From Bacillus sp. AFS029637 (GTDB lineage Bacteria; Bacillota; Bacilli; Bacillales; Bacillaceae_G): a DNA stretch of 64,000 nucleotides. The number at the start of each line of letters is the position of its first letter. Positions within the stretch are counted from its first letter, which is position 1. Location of the stretch: the NCBI RefSeq assembly GCF_002584985.1, contig NZ_NUPZ01000011.1:1-64000 (forward strand). The letters are read 5' to 3'. The notes below the pieces were generated by a model. It was not told the DNA's origin. It did not search any database and saw only the letters and a program-made list of their open reading frames with translations. The translations under genes and the position numbers were made by a program. Shown one piece after another: positions 17,949-26,313 of this stretch.

Positions 17949-18362
17949 CTATTTTGTCATCGCATGTTCTACTTTAATACAACGATCCATTATTACAGTA
18001 TAATCTTTTTCTTTTAAAAGTTTATATGTATCTTCATCTTGTACTCCTAATTGTGCCCAAAAAACATCTGCATCAATCTCTACAAACTCTTTTGCAACGT
18101 CCATTAAAAACTCTGAGCGACGAAATACATTTACAATGTCAACGTGTTCTTTAATATCTTTTAGTGAAGAAACCGCCTTTTCTCCAAGCACCTCATCTAC
18201 TGTTGGATTCACTGGAATAATGCGGTATCCAGCATCTTGCATTGCTTTTGAAACCATGTACGATGTACGTTCTGGCTTATCTGATAATCCAACAACCGCA
18301 ATTGTTTTGCTTTTCTTTAATACTTCACCAATTTCCGTACGAGTTGGGTTTTCAATTGTCAT
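17949..18362 (-). CDS. yneT: CoA-binding domain protein YneT
   Basis: 137-aa protein made of a single CoA_binding_2 Rossmann-like domain: IAVVGLSDKPERTSYMV near residue 22, IIPVNPTVDEVLG near residue 48, and VFWAQLGVQDE later. These are the signatures of the YccU/YneT group, which bind CoA or a related nucleotide in the cytosol; the physiological role is not established. B. subtilis has yneT next to plsY, parE and parC, the same neighbourhood as here, which supports orthology. Good ribosome binding site (GGAGGG) before the start. Confidence 0.88.
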   Translation of the reverse strand: MTIENPTRTEIGEVLKKSKTIAVVGLSDKPERTSYMVSKAMQDAGYRIIPVNPTVDEVLGEKAVSSLKDIKEHVDIVNVFRRSEFLMDVAKEFVEIDADVFWAQLGVQDEDTYKLLKEKDYTVIMDRCIKVEHAMTK

Positions 18363-18396
18363 AATTAATCCCTCCTATTCCTTTAGTATAGCCGAT

Positions 18397-18436
18397 AAAG
18401 AAAGTCTCTTTCAACATGAAAGAGACTTTCTTTTAT
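18397..18436. terminator. Hairpin between htrA and yneT
   Basis: AAAGAAAGTCTCTTTCA / TGAAAGAGACTTTCTTT, a nearly perfect stem of about 17 bp with 2-3 nt loop; T-runs on both strands. Likely the terminator of htrA, with yneT starting from a promoter beyond or within it. Confidence 0.8.
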
Positions 18437-18474
18437 CCGCTATTTACGGACAACCTTACTAATTAAGGTTTTAT
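18432..18474. repeat. TTTAT-flanked mini repeat at htrA stop
   Basis: 33-bp unit starting with a CCG/CGG hairpin and holding an ACCTTACTAATTAAGGT stem, flanked by TTTAT at 18432-18436 and 18470-18474, one base from the htrA stop codon. Same architecture as 13138-13187. Confidence 0.45.
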
Positions 18475-18475
18475 C

Positions 18476-19717
18476 TTATTGATTCTTTGTAGCTGAATTA
18501 TCTGCTAATGTAGCCGATTTCGTCATTTTTTGACCGTTACGGTAGAATGTCACATCTACTTTCTCGCCTACTTTTTTCTTTTCATATAAATATTTACGGA
18601 ACTGAAGTGAATTTTCTACTTTTTGATCATCTAATGCCACTACAATATCATATTGCTCTAAACCAGCTTTTTCTGCCGGTGATACTGGATAAACTTTACC
18701 TAATACAACACCATTTGTTACTTCTTTTGGTACTTTTAATTGGTTTAATGCATAAGCTTGCACATCTTCTAATGAAACAACACCTACACCAAGAGCTGGG
18801 CGTTTCACTACACCATCTTTTTCAAGCGATTCAATAACTGGTTTTGCAACGTTAATTGGAATGGCAAATCCAATTCCCTCAACTTCTTGTTGAGCAATCT
18901 TACTTGAGTTAATTCCAATTAATTCACCGTTTTGGTTAAACAATGCACCACCACTATTACCAGGGTTAATTGCTGCATCTGTTTGAATAACTTGAGCTTG
19001 CCAGTCTGGACGTTGGTCTCCATCAATGTCTACTGGAATTTCACGTTCTTTACTACTGATGATACCTTCCGTTACACTACCATCAAATCCTAACGGGTTA
19101 CCAATTGCAATTGCTTTTTCACCAGCACGAAGTTTACTGGAATCACCTAAAGTTGCAACTTTATTAACTGCAGATCCATCAATCTCTACAACTGCTAAGT
19201 CTAACCAAGGATCCTTACCAACTAATTTTGCATCAACTTGCTTGCCGTCGCTCATTTTTACCGCAAGTTTATTCGCCCCATCCACTACGTGGTTATTCGT
19301 TACAATATATGCTTTATTTCCTTCTTTTTTATAAATAACACCTGATCCTGTACCAGCTGTTTGCTCTTGTTCTGTCGGTTGCATTGCAAATGGATCAACA
19401 ACCTTTTGCATATTAATTACACCAACTACAACATCCTTTGCACCTTCAACCATACCTGGTAAATCAGTTTCACCCTTAACTTTATTAACAACAGGAGCTA
19501 CAGTACCCTCCACTTGTTGATTAGAATTGAATGACGAAACTGCCGCTCCATTATTTTGCATCCACGGCATGTAAGGTGCTGCAAAACTAATCGATACCGC
19601 CCCGACTACAGCTCCCACTAAACCTGTGAAAAAATATCCTTTTTTACTGCCTGATTTTTTCAATTCTCTCGTTTCACTATGCTCTTCATTCAAATTTGGT
19701 CCGTCGTAATATCCCAT
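18476..19717 (-). CDS. htrA: HtrA/DegP-type membrane-anchored serine protease
   Basis: Surface quality-control protease of the S1C family, 413 aa. Cytoplasmic tail (1-25), one transmembrane helix (about 27-48), trypsin-like domain, one C-terminal PDZ domain (about 305-400). Catalytic triad is intact: His143 in TNNHVVDGA, Asp173 in WLDLAVVEID, Ser255 in INPGNSGGALF. It degrades or refolds misfolded secreted proteins. Bacillus has several paralogues (HtrA, HtrB, YyxA), so the symbol is generic. Upstream sequence has a weak -35 and tandem GTGAA repeats that suggest response-regulator activation. Confidence 0.92.
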   Translation of the reverse strand: MGYYDGPNLNEEHSETRELKKSGSKKGYFFTGLVGAVVGAVSISFAAPYMPWMQNNGAAVSSFNSNQQVEGTVAPVVNKVKGETDLPGMVEGAKDVVVGVINMQKVVDPFAMQPTEQEQTAGTGSGVIYKKEGNKAYIVTNNHVVDGANKLAVKMSDGKQVDAKLVGKDPWLDLAVVEIDGSAVNKVATLGDSSKLRAGEKAIAIGNPLGFDGSVTEGIISSKEREIPVDIDGDQRPDWQAQVIQTDAAINPGNSGGALFNQNGELIGINSSKIAQQEVEGIGFAIPINVAKPVIESLEKDGVVKRPALGVGVVSLEDVQAYALNQLKVPKEVTNGVVLGKVYPVSPAEKAGLEQYDIVVALDDQKVENSLQFRKYLYEKKKVGEKVDVTFYRNGQKMTKSATLADNSATKNQ

Positions 19718-19752
19718 GTTTTATTTCCCCTCTCTGGTGAATTCGTATTTTC

Positions 19753-19795
19753 AGTATAGCCACGTTTTGTGTCCTTCTTGTGAACTCATCGTGAA
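19753..19795 (-). promoter_or_regulatory. Putative activated promoter of htrA
   Basis: Minus-strand -10 TATACT (19753-19758), no good -35, but two TTCAC direct repeats 11 bp apart (19780-19784, 19791-19795) over the -35 region. This is the spacing typical of OmpR-family activators. CssR-type control is an inference. Confidence 0.4.
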
Positions 19796-19803
19796 ATCCA
19801 ATT

Positions 19804-19850
19804 AAAAAAATACTCCTATCTACCATAGTAGACAATAAAAGTATTTTTGT
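19804..19850 (-). terminator. Terminator of response regulator gene
   Basis: AAAAATACT...CTAC / GTAG...AGTATTTTT interrupted stem with T-run on the minus strand. Confidence 0.7.
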
Positions 19851-19920
19851 ACATTCTACCTACAAAGGAGAATATAAATTTGCTATATTTTCAAGCTAAA
19901 GTACATAGTAACCTTTATGA

Positions 19921-20598
19921 TCATTCTTCGAACTTGTAACCCACTCGAATAACAGTACCGATATGCTTCGCTTTATCTCCCAGCTTATTTCGTAGTTTTT
20001 TAATATGTGTATCAACCGTTCTATCATCGCCATAGTAGTCATATCCCCATAACTGATCTAATAAATGTTGACGTGACAATACAATTCCTTTGTTCTCCAT
20101 TAAATAAACAAGAAGTTCAAATTCTTTATGTGTCAATATTATTTCTTCTCCATCTACTAAAACAGTTCTAGATAGTCGATTCACTTCTATTCCAGCTAAA
20201 GACATAGCATTTTCTTCTGCTACTCCTACCACGCCATCTGCACGTTTCAATAACGTCTTCGCGCGAGCTACTAACACTTTCGGACTAAAAGGCTTTGTCA
20301 CATACTCATCTGCGCCTAATTCAAAACCTAGCAATGTATCGTCTTCATCCGAACGTGCTGTCAACATAATAATTGGTACCGCTGACTCTTTTCTAATTCG
20401 TCTACAAACAGACCATCCATCTATTTCTGGTAACATAATATCTAACATAATTAAATCAATTTCATGCTCTGCAAATAATTCTAACGCTTTTTTCCCGTCT
20501 TCTGCTTCGATTACTTCAAAACCTTCATTACGAAAATAATCACTAACAATTTCACGTAATCTTCTTTCATCTTCAACTAGCAATACTGTTTTATTCAT
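19921..20598 (-). CDS. OmpR/PhoB-family response regulator (no adjacent kinase)
   Basis: Two-component response regulator, 225 aa. Receiver domain with acidic pocket DER near residue 10, phospho-acceptor Asp in LIMLDIMLPEIDGW (about 53), Thr in IIMLTAR (about 80) and Lys in YVTKPFSP (about 102). The C-terminal winged-helix DNA-binding domain has LTHKEFELLVYL and DDRTVDTHIKKLRNKL. No histidine kinase gene is nearby, so it is an orphan here; its kinase must be elsewhere. It lies 15 nt after nrdG and might be read with nrdDG, and is upstream of htrA. Confidence 0.92.
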   Translation of the reverse strand: MNKTVLLVEDERRLREIVSDYFRNEGFEVIEAEDGKKALELFAEHEIDLIMLDIMLPEIDGWSVCRRIRKESAVPIIMLTARSDEDDTLLGFELGADEYVTKPFSPKVLVARAKTLLKRADGVVGVAEENAMSLAGIEVNRLSRTVLVDGEEIILTHKEFELLVYLMENKGIVLSRQHLLDQLWGYDYYGDDRTVDTHIKKLRNKLGDKAKHIGTVIRVGYKFEE

Positions 20599-20613
20599 AT
20601 AAATCCCGCCTTT

Positions 20614-21066
20614 TTACTCTTTCAATCGAATAATACGTTGATTGGAGCTTCCGCGAAATGGAAGTGCTAAATCTCTTTTCTCGATTTCAAATCTTCCATC
20701 GACCAAAACATCCCCATAATGTAACAACTCTATCATATCATTATTTTGAGAACTCTGTATCTCTTCTAACGTATAACCTGTATACATCCATAAATTTTTC
20801 TTCAAATTTTTCACGGCTTGTGCTACTTTTTTCACTTCAGCAGCTTGAAAAAATGGATCTCCACCTGAAAATGTTACATCAGTTAATGGATTACTTTCAA
20901 TCTCTTTCACAATTTCTTCTACTGTCATTTCAGTTCCATTACAAATATTCCACGATTTCGGATTATGGCATCCGAAACAACGATGCGGACAGCCCGCAAA
21001 AAACACGACTGTCCGCAACCCTTCTCCATCTACTACACTATCATGAATAATGTTCATAACTTTCAT
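20614..21066 (-). CDS. nrdG: Anaerobic ribonucleotide reductase activating protein
   Basis: Radical SAM activase of class III ribonucleotide reductase, 150 aa. The [4Fe-4S] motif is in FFAGCPHRCFGCHNP (CxxxCxxC, about residues 26-33), and the SAM-binding GG motif is in VTFSGGDPFFQ. It installs the glycyl radical on NrdD under anoxic conditions. Start overlaps the end of nrdD by 4 nt, indicating translational coupling. Length is normal for the family. Confidence 0.95.
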   Translation of the reverse strand: MKVMNIIHDSVVDGEGLRTVVFFAGCPHRCFGCHNPKSWNICNGTEMTVEEIVKEIESNPLTDVTFSGGDPFFQAAEVKKVAQAVKNLKKNLWMYTGYTLEEIQSSQNNDMIELLHYGDVLVDGRFEIEKRDLALPFRGSSNQRIIRLKE

Positions 21067-22919
21067 TTATGCTTCACCCGATCCATCTCTTCACTACGTT
21101 TCGCACTATTCCACTTCGACATATCTCCTACAAGATAGCCAGTTATTCGGCGAATTCTTTCTATATTGGCCTCATCTTCATTTCCGCAGCTTGGACATTC
21201 ATTTCCAATGACTCCGTGATACTTGCAGCACTTACAACGATCAACTGGATGATTAATTGAGCCGTATCCGACGCCATTCTCGGCCATTGCTTGCACAATT
21301 TGCTTTAACGCCTTTTTGTTATGCATAGCTGCCCCGTCTAGTTCAATATACGTAATATGTCCTCCATTGCATAGAGCATGGAAAGGTCCTTCTAAACGAA
21401 TTTTATTTATCGCTTGAATGTTATAATATACTGGAATATGGAATGAATTCGTATAATAATTATGATTTGTTATACCGCCAATTACCCCAAATTCTTCTCT
21501 ATCCTTTTTCACAAACTTACCTGATAACCCTTCAGCAGGAGTTGCAATTACTGAGAAATTCAGCTCGTGTTCTTCTGTCGCCTTATCCATTCTCTCCCTC
21601 ATAAAGGAAATGATTTCATACCCAAGTTTCCATGACTCTTCATCTTCTCCATGATGCTTTCCTGTTAAAGCTACTAAACATTCTGCAAGACCAATAAAAC
21701 CAATACTTAACGTCCCTTGCTTCAAAATCGGTGCTACCGAATCTTCGGGCTGTAACGTTTCTCCACCACGCCATACGCCTTGTGAATATAAAAATCGAAA
21801 ATCTCTCGCTCGCTTCGTACATTGATACGCGAATCTCTCTAATAGTTGCTTAATTCCTAAATCTAAGTAATAATTTAACGCTTCAAAAAACGCTTCTTTT
21901 GAACCACTAATTAACGCTAATTTCACTAAATTAATAGACGTAAATGATAAATTCCCTCTTCCAATCGCTGTTTCTTCTCCATGTATGTTAGACATAACAC
22001 GGGTACGACATCCCATGTAACATACTTCACTTTCAGGTCGCCCGTCATAATGCACTGCATTAAACGGAGCATCTAAAAATGAAAAGTTAGGGAATAACCG
22101 CTCTGCAGTTGTCTCTAATGCTAATTCAAACAAATCATAGTTTGGATCACACTCTTCAAAATTCACACCTTTTTTCATCTTAAAAATTTGAATTGGAAAA
22201 ATCGGTGTTTCTCCTTTACCGAGGCCAGCTTGTGTTGCTTTTAAAAGTTGCTTAATTAAAAGTCGTCCCTCTTTCGATGTGTCTGTTCCGTAATTAATAG
22301 AAATAAACGGTACTTGCCCCCCGCCCCTACTATGCATACTATTTGAATTATGAACAAAAGCCTCACACGCCTGATACGTATCATTCTCTGTTTCTTTCCA
22401 TGCAAATTCCTCTATTTGTTCTTTCGTAAGCGGATATGACTGTAATCGATTTTTATGTCTCTCTACTGTTTTTCTTACATACGGAGCTAAATCAATATCA
22501 AAGAGTGCAAACGATTGACCACCGTGTTGCATATTTTGATTCGCTTGAAAAATAATAGAAGAAAGAGCCAATGCACTTTTAATGTCTTGCGGTTGTCTCA
22601 TATGTCCATGTCCAGTATGAAAGCCGTTAGCAAGCATTTGCGCTAGCGGAATTTGCGAACAAGTCGTCGTTCCTGTCGCATAGAAATCTAAATCATGTGG
22701 ATATAATATATTTTGATTTATCGCTTTTTTTACTTGATCTGACAATAAATTTTTAACTGCATAATATTTTGCACTCTCAGATGCGAACGTTCCCATTACT
22801 CCCATTGGAGAGCGGCCATCTACATTTGCATTTTCTTGCATTAAGTCTTGCTCATTACCGTGGACAATCGTCTCAAATACTTTCATTAATTCTTCTCCAC
22901 GTACATTTTGTTGTAACAT
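21063..22919 (-). CDS. nrdD: Anaerobic ribonucleoside-triphosphate reductase (class III), lacking ATP cone
   Basis: Catalytic subunit that reduces NTPs to dNTPs without oxygen, 618 aa. The 10-stranded barrel carries TTTCSQIPLAQM and GYSINH-like segments. The C-terminal zinc site is formed by CKCC and CPSCG, and the glycyl-radical loop is RRITGYLVGDMSKWN. E. coli NrdD (about 712 aa) has an N-terminal ATP cone of about 95 residues; here the protein starts directly with the catalytic region. Overall dATP activity control is thus probably absent. GGAGGG lies 6 nt before ATG 22919. First gene of the nrdD-nrdG operon. Confidence 0.95.
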   Translation of the reverse strand: MLQQNVRGEELMKVFETIVHGNEQDLMQENANVDGRSPMGVMGTFASESAKYYAVKNLLSDQVKKAINQNILYPHDLDFYATGTTTCSQIPLAQMLANGFHTGHGHMRQPQDIKSALALSSIIFQANQNMQHGGQSFALFDIDLAPYVRKTVERHKNRLQSYPLTKEQIEEFAWKETENDTYQACEAFVHNSNSMHSRGGGQVPFISINYGTDTSKEGRLLIKQLLKATQAGLGKGETPIFPIQIFKMKKGVNFEECDPNYDLFELALETTAERLFPNFSFLDAPFNAVHYDGRPESEVCYMGCRTRVMSNIHGEETAIGRGNLSFTSINLVKLALISGSKEAFFEALNYYLDLGIKQLLERFAYQCTKRARDFRFLYSQGVWRGGETLQPEDSVAPILKQGTLSIGFIGLAECLVALTGKHHGEDEESWKLGYEIISFMRERMDKATEEHELNFSVIATPAEGLSGKFVKKDREEFGVIGGITNHNYYTNSFHIPVYYNIQAINKIRLEGPFHALCNGGHITYIELDGAAMHNKKALKQIVQAMAENGVGYGSINHPVDRCKCCKYHGVIGNECPSCGNEDEANIERIRRITGYLVGDMSKWNSAKRSEEMDRVKHK

Positions 22920-22962
22920 TTATAACCCTCCACCAATATGTTGTTGTCTTTTGATTAAAATG

Positions 22963-22978
22963 TTACTACATATAGTCT
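22963..22978. promoter_or_regulatory. NrdR-box-like palindrome upstream of nrdD
   Basis: CTACATATAG core (22966-22975; CTATATGTAG on the other strand) resembles the NrdR box core CTATATNTAG. Only one copy is seen, whereas NrdR sites are usually paired. Confidence 0.4.
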
Positions 22979-23076
22979 TACTGTTTCTGTGAGAAATGTA
23001 ACATTCCTGTGAAATTTTTTTCACGAATTAATGAATTTTTCATTTATAAAAAAGAAATGTGCTCTTTACAAATGTA

Positions 23077-23085
23077 TGGTACAAT
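23077..23085 (+). promoter_or_regulatory. Extended -10 promoter of plsY
   Basis: TGG followed by TACAAT (23080-23085); no good -35, consistent with an extended -10 promoter. Leader of about 50 nt. Confidence 0.45.
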
Positions 23086-23144
23086 ATACGGGAAAAACTC
23101 TTTTTACCCTTTATCAACACATTTGAATAAAGGAGACTGAACTT

Positions 23145-23741
23145 ATGATTACTACATATCTTTTATTTATCGTTGCCTACTTACTTGGATCGATTCCATT
23201 TGCACTAGTCGTTGGAAAAATTGGCTATGGAATCGACATTCGTGAGCACGGAAGCGGTAATTTGGGCGGAACAAATACATTCCGCACATTAGGGAAAAAA
23301 GCAGGTTTTACCGTTACAATTGCTGACATTTTAAAAGGTACATTAGCAACAGCCCTACCGATGATTTTCGGATTAGATATTCACCCACTATGGTTCGGAT
23401 TAGCAGCTGTTCTTGGACATGTATATCCGATTTTCGCGAAATTCCGTGGTGGTAAAGCAGTTGCAACTTCTGCTGGGGTGCTATTATGCTACTCACCAGT
23501 TGTTTTCGCAATATTAGCTGTTGTATTTTTCACCCTTTTATTTACAACGAGATACGTATCACTTTCTTCTATGGTAACAGCTGTCGTTGCTGTTATCGCA
23601 TCCATTGTTAGCGGGGATAAAATCTTCATTATTGCGATGTGTTTATTAGCAGGTATGGTTATTTATAAACACCGTGCAAATATCGGACGAATTATAAATA
23701 AAACTGAACCAAAAGCAAACTTTTCAAAAAAGCAAAAATAA
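23145..23741 (+). CDS. plsY: Glycerol-3-phosphate acyltransferase PlsY
   Basis: Membrane acyltransferase that uses acyl-phosphate to acylate glycerol-3-phosphate, the first step of phospholipid synthesis; 198 aa, five to six transmembrane helices. The three conserved loops are present: [26 protein letters not shown] and [17 protein letters not shown] precedes the ATG. B. subtilis yneS (plsY) is adjacent to yneR, yneT, parE and parC; here nrdDG, htrA and the response regulator are inserted between plsY and yneT. Confidence 0.96.
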   Translation: MITTYLLFIVAYLLGSIPFALVVGKIGYGIDIREHGSGNLGGTNTFRTLGKKAGFTVTIADILKGTLATALPMIFGLDIHPLWFGLAAVLGHVYPIFAKFRGGKAVATSAGVLLCYSPVVFAILAVVFFTLLFTTRYVSLSSMVTAVVAVIASIVSGDKIFIIAMCLLAGMVIYKHRANIGRIINKTEPKANFSKKQK

Positions 23742-23755
23742 GATCGTAACCCACA

Positions 23756-23814
23756 TAACGCAAAAAGAAAACGTGAAGCATATTAATAGCGTCTTTTTGC
23801 GTTATTTTTTATAC
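23756..23814 (+). terminator. Terminator of plsY
   Basis: ATAACGCAAAAAGA / CTTTTTGCGTTAT long stem followed by T-run. Confidence 0.85.
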
Positions 23815-23849
23815 TAAAGAAAAAGCAACATAATTTGGAGGAACTATAC

Positions 23850-24140
23850 ATGAATCTTTCCGTAACAAAAGAAGCAGCACAATGGTATAAAAACGAATTA
23901 AACTTACAATCAGGTGAAACACTACGCTTTTTCGTACAATACGGTGGTTGCAGTACTGTGCAAAAAGGACTTTCTTTAGGTATTCGTAAAGATGATCCTG
24001 CTCACCCTGCTGTTCAAATTCAAGAAGAAGATATTAACTTCTTTATTGAAGGTGATGATGAGTGGTTCTTCGATGGACATAATTTATCTGTTACACTTAA
24101 CGAAGGCGATGATTTCCCGCAATTTAATTATGAAAAATAA
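23850..24140 (+). CDS. yneR: HesB/IscA-like protein YneR
   Basis: 96-aa protein of the HesB/YneR group within the Fe-S biogenesis (IscA-like) fold: LSVTKEAAQWYKNEL at the start, RFFVQYGGCSTVQKGLSLGI in the middle. Only one conserved Cys (YGGCS) is present, without the C-terminal CGCG pair of true A-type carriers, so it probably does not assemble clusters in the same way. TTG 23835 opens the frame, but GGAGG lies within that extension and ATG 23850 is the correct start. Conserved neighbour of plsY. Confidence 0.88.
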   Translation: MNLSVTKEAAQWYKNELNLQSGETLRFFVQYGGCSTVQKGLSLGIRKDDPAHPAVQIQEEDINFFIEGDDEWFFDGHNLSVTLNEGDDFPQFNYEK

Positions 24141-24172
24141 AAAAAACGTGGCAGTAGCCACGCTTTTTTTTA
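24141..24172. terminator. Bidirectional terminator yneR/yneP
   Basis: AAAACGTGGC / GCCACG stem, 4-nt loop, T-runs on both strands, between convergent genes. Confidence 0.9.
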
Positions 24173-24589
24173 TTTCTTTTTTATTTCCTCATATTTCGTA
24201 TACCACTCAGGATATAACTTTTTAAATGACACAGGGCGGAACCCTTCTTTTTTCGCACAAATATTTGTCGTACTTGCAGTAATACAAAGGTCACCTTCGC
24301 CGTTATAAATTTCATATCCATATACAACGCGAAGCGGGCTCACAGTATCAACCCACGTTTTTACGATTGCTTTTTCTCCGTAACGCATCGCTTTACGGTA
24401 GGAAATTTGCAGGTCTAACACAGGGGAAATAATTCCCTCTTTCTCCATTTCAACATATGAAAATCCTAAATCTTGTATAAGTTTCGTGCGACCTAGTTCG
24501 AGCCACACCAAATAATTTGAATGGTAAACAACACCCATTTGATCTGTTTCCGCATAACGGATTTCAACTTCATGTTCTGCTACAAACAT
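24170..24589 (-). CDS. yneP: Acyl-CoA thioesterase YneP (4HBT family)
   Basis: Hotdog-fold thioesterase, 139 aa. RYAETDQMGVVYHSNYLVWLE holds the 4HBT catalytic Asp (in YAETDQMG-VVYH), near residue 16. It is predicted to hydrolyse acyl-CoA thioesters in the cytosol. The frame extends upstream to 24637 but residues before MFVAEHEVEI are not family-like; AAGAAGG lies upstream of ATG 24589. B. subtilis yneP has the same neighbourhood. Convergent with yneR. Confidence 0.88.
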   Translation of the reverse strand: MFVAEHEVEIRYAETDQMGVVYHSNYLVWLELGRTKLIQDLGFSYVEMEKEGIISPVLDLQISYRKAMRYGEKAIVKTWVDTVSPLRVVYGYEIYNGEGDLCITASTTNICAKKEGFRPVSFKKLYPEWYTKYEEIKKK

Positions 24590-24698
24590 ATGTATTCGCC
24601 TTCTTTCACTTCTGCTGCCTTGCATACATTTAATCATAATACAGTGACATCAAAAATAAAATAGAAACAGTGAATCTTTTCCTGAAAGGAGCAAGCAT

Positions 24699-25991
24699 AT
24701 GATTCAAATTGTAACCGTCCGTAGTGGTGATAGTGTATATAGCTTGGCATCAAAATATGGCTCAACACCTGACGAAATAGTAAAAGACAATGGACTAAAT
24801 CCAGCTGAAACACTCGTTGTTGGTCAGGCACTTATCGTGAATACGAAAGGGAATAATTATTATGTGCAGCCTGGTGACAGCCTTTATCGAATTTCTCAGA
24901 CGTATAACGTTCCTCTCGCTAGTTTAGCTAAAGTTAATAATCTATCTTTAAAATCTATACTCCATGTCGGACAACAATTATATATACCGAAAGGGACAAA
25001 ACGAGCAGTAGAATCCATCGCTTATTTACAACCTTCAACAATACCAATAAAAGAAAGTTTAGTAAATGCTACACGTGCTATTAATCCATTTTTAACATAC
25101 TTAGCGTACTTCAGCTTTGAAGCAAAAAGAGACGGTACTTTAAAAGAACCAACGGAAACAGCTAAAATCGCTAATATTGCAACGCAAGGCAAAACCATCC
25201 CTATGCTCGTTATTACAAATATCGAAAACGGGAACTTTAGTCCTGAACTAACATCTGTTTTGTTGCGTGACCCAACCATTCAAAATAAATTTATTACGAA
25301 CATTTTGCAAACGGCTGAAAAATACGGTATGCGAGACATTCATTTCGATTTCGAAAATGTGGCGCCTGAAGATCGCGAAGCATATAATCGCTTTTTACGA
25401 AGTGTGAAAACACGCTTACCTAGCGGATATACATTAAGTACAACGCTTGTACCGAAAACAAGCTCCACTCAAAAAGGAAAATTCTTTGAAGCGCATGATT
25501 ATAAAGCACAAGGGCAAATTGTTGATTTCGTCGTCATTATGACATACGACTGGGGTTGGCAAGGCGGGCCACCGATGGCGATTTCTCCTATCGGTCCTGT
25601 GAAAGAAGTACTTCAATATGCAAAATCTCAAATGCCACCACAAAAAATTATGATGGGGCAAAATTTATATGGGTTCGATTGGAAACTTCCATTTAAACAA
25701 GGTAATCCGCCAGCAAAAGCTGTTAGTTCTGTCGCAGCCGTCGCATTAGCACGTAAGTACAATGTTCCTATCCGTTATGATTTTACAGCTCAAGCTCCTC
25801 ATTTTAATTACTTTGACGAAAACGGCGTACAACACGAAGTTTGGTTTGAAGATTCACGGTCCGTGCAAAGTAAATTTAATTTAATGAAAGAACAAGGTAT
25901 AGGCGGCATTAGCTACTGGAAGATTGGTCTACCATTCCCACAAAATTGGCGCTTACTCGTCGAAAACTTTACGATTACAAAAAAGGGCTGA
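24699..25991 (+). CDS. sleL: Spore cortex-lytic glycosidase (SleL/YaaH-type)
   Basis: Spore peptidoglycan hydrolase, 430 aa, that cleaves cortex fragments during germination. Two N-terminal LysM domains (about 2-47 and 50-97: VRSGDSVYSLASKYG and VQPGDSLYRISQTYN) are followed by a GH18 catalytic domain (about 105-425). The acid motif is MRDIHFDFENVA with the catalytic Glu near residue 217. There is no signal peptide, as expected for a protein assembled in the coat from the mother cell. Length and layout match B. cereus SleL rather than longer secreted chitinases. GAAAGGAG precedes the start; monocistronic with terminator. Confidence 0.92.
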   Translation: MIQIVTVRSGDSVYSLASKYGSTPDEIVKDNGLNPAETLVVGQALIVNTKGNNYYVQPGDSLYRISQTYNVPLASLAKVNNLSLKSILHVGQQLYIPKGTKRAVESIAYLQPSTIPIKESLVNATRAINPFLTYLAYFSFEAKRDGTLKEPTETAKIANIATQGKTIPMLVITNIENGNFSPELTSVLLRDPTIQNKFITNILQTAEKYGMRDIHFDFENVAPEDREAYNRFLRSVKTRLPSGYTLSTTLVPKTSSTQKGKFFEAHDYKAQGQIVDFVVIMTYDWGWQGGPPMAISPIGPVKEVLQYAKSQMPPQKIMMGQNLYGFDWKLPFKQGNPPAKAVSSVAAVALARKYNVPIRYDFTAQAPHFNYFDENGVQHEVWFEDSRSVQSKFNLMKEQGIGGISYWKIGLPFPQNWRLLVENFTITKKG

Positions 25992-26016
25992 CTTTTGTCA
26001 GCCCTTTTTTGTACAT
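25981..26016. terminator. Terminator sleL/tlp
   Basis: AAAAAGGGCTGAC / GTCAGCCCTTTTTT hairpin between convergent sleL and tlp. Confidence 0.9.
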
Positions 26017-26020
26017 TCTA

Positions 26021-26218
26021 TTAAGATTCATCTTTTATTTCACTTTTTAATGAATCAATACTTTCTAAACGTCTTTGATTTTTCGCTTCAATGGCAGCAC
26101 GATCTTTTTCATTAGAAAGTTCCGCTGTTTCTTTTGCTTCATTAAAATTATCAATCGTATTTTGTACCATTTCTTGTAATTTTTCAGCGTTGTCATTTCG
26201 ATTATCTGGATTCGGCAT
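26021..26218 (-). CDS. tlp: Small acid-soluble spore protein Tlp
   Basis: Minor forespore SASP, 65 aa. The start [20 protein letters not shown] and the adjoining TIDNFNEA segment match B. subtilis Tlp; the rest is charged and helical. The frame extends to 26245 but AGGAGGG lies just before ATG 26218. It follows sspN, as in the B. subtilis sspN-tlp operon, with a hairpin between the two genes. Function beyond presence in the spore core is unknown. Confidence 0.93.
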   Translation of the reverse strand: MPNPDNRNDNAEKLQEMVQNTIDNFNEAKETAELSNEKDRAAIEAKNQRRLESIDSLKSEIKDES

Positions 26219-26281
26219 GTACTTCCCTCCTAATTCTTTATACATACCATCTTAAATTGCCTATGTTCCTTCAAATTTATA

Positions 26282-26313
26282 CAAAAAAGGAGAATGCAAC
26301 ATTCTCCTTTTCT
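26282..26313 (-). terminator. Intercistronic hairpin sspN-tlp
   Basis: AAAAGGAGAATG / CATTCTCCTTTT stem with 3-nt loop. T-run on the minus strand follows, so it may terminate most sspN transcripts and attenuate tlp. Confidence 0.8.

Noticed and set aside
23008-23025. FNR-like palindrome TGTGA...TCACG upstream of nrdD
   Set aside because: The arms are 8 nt apart, whereas FNR sites need 6; kept only as an observation because nrdD is anaerobic.
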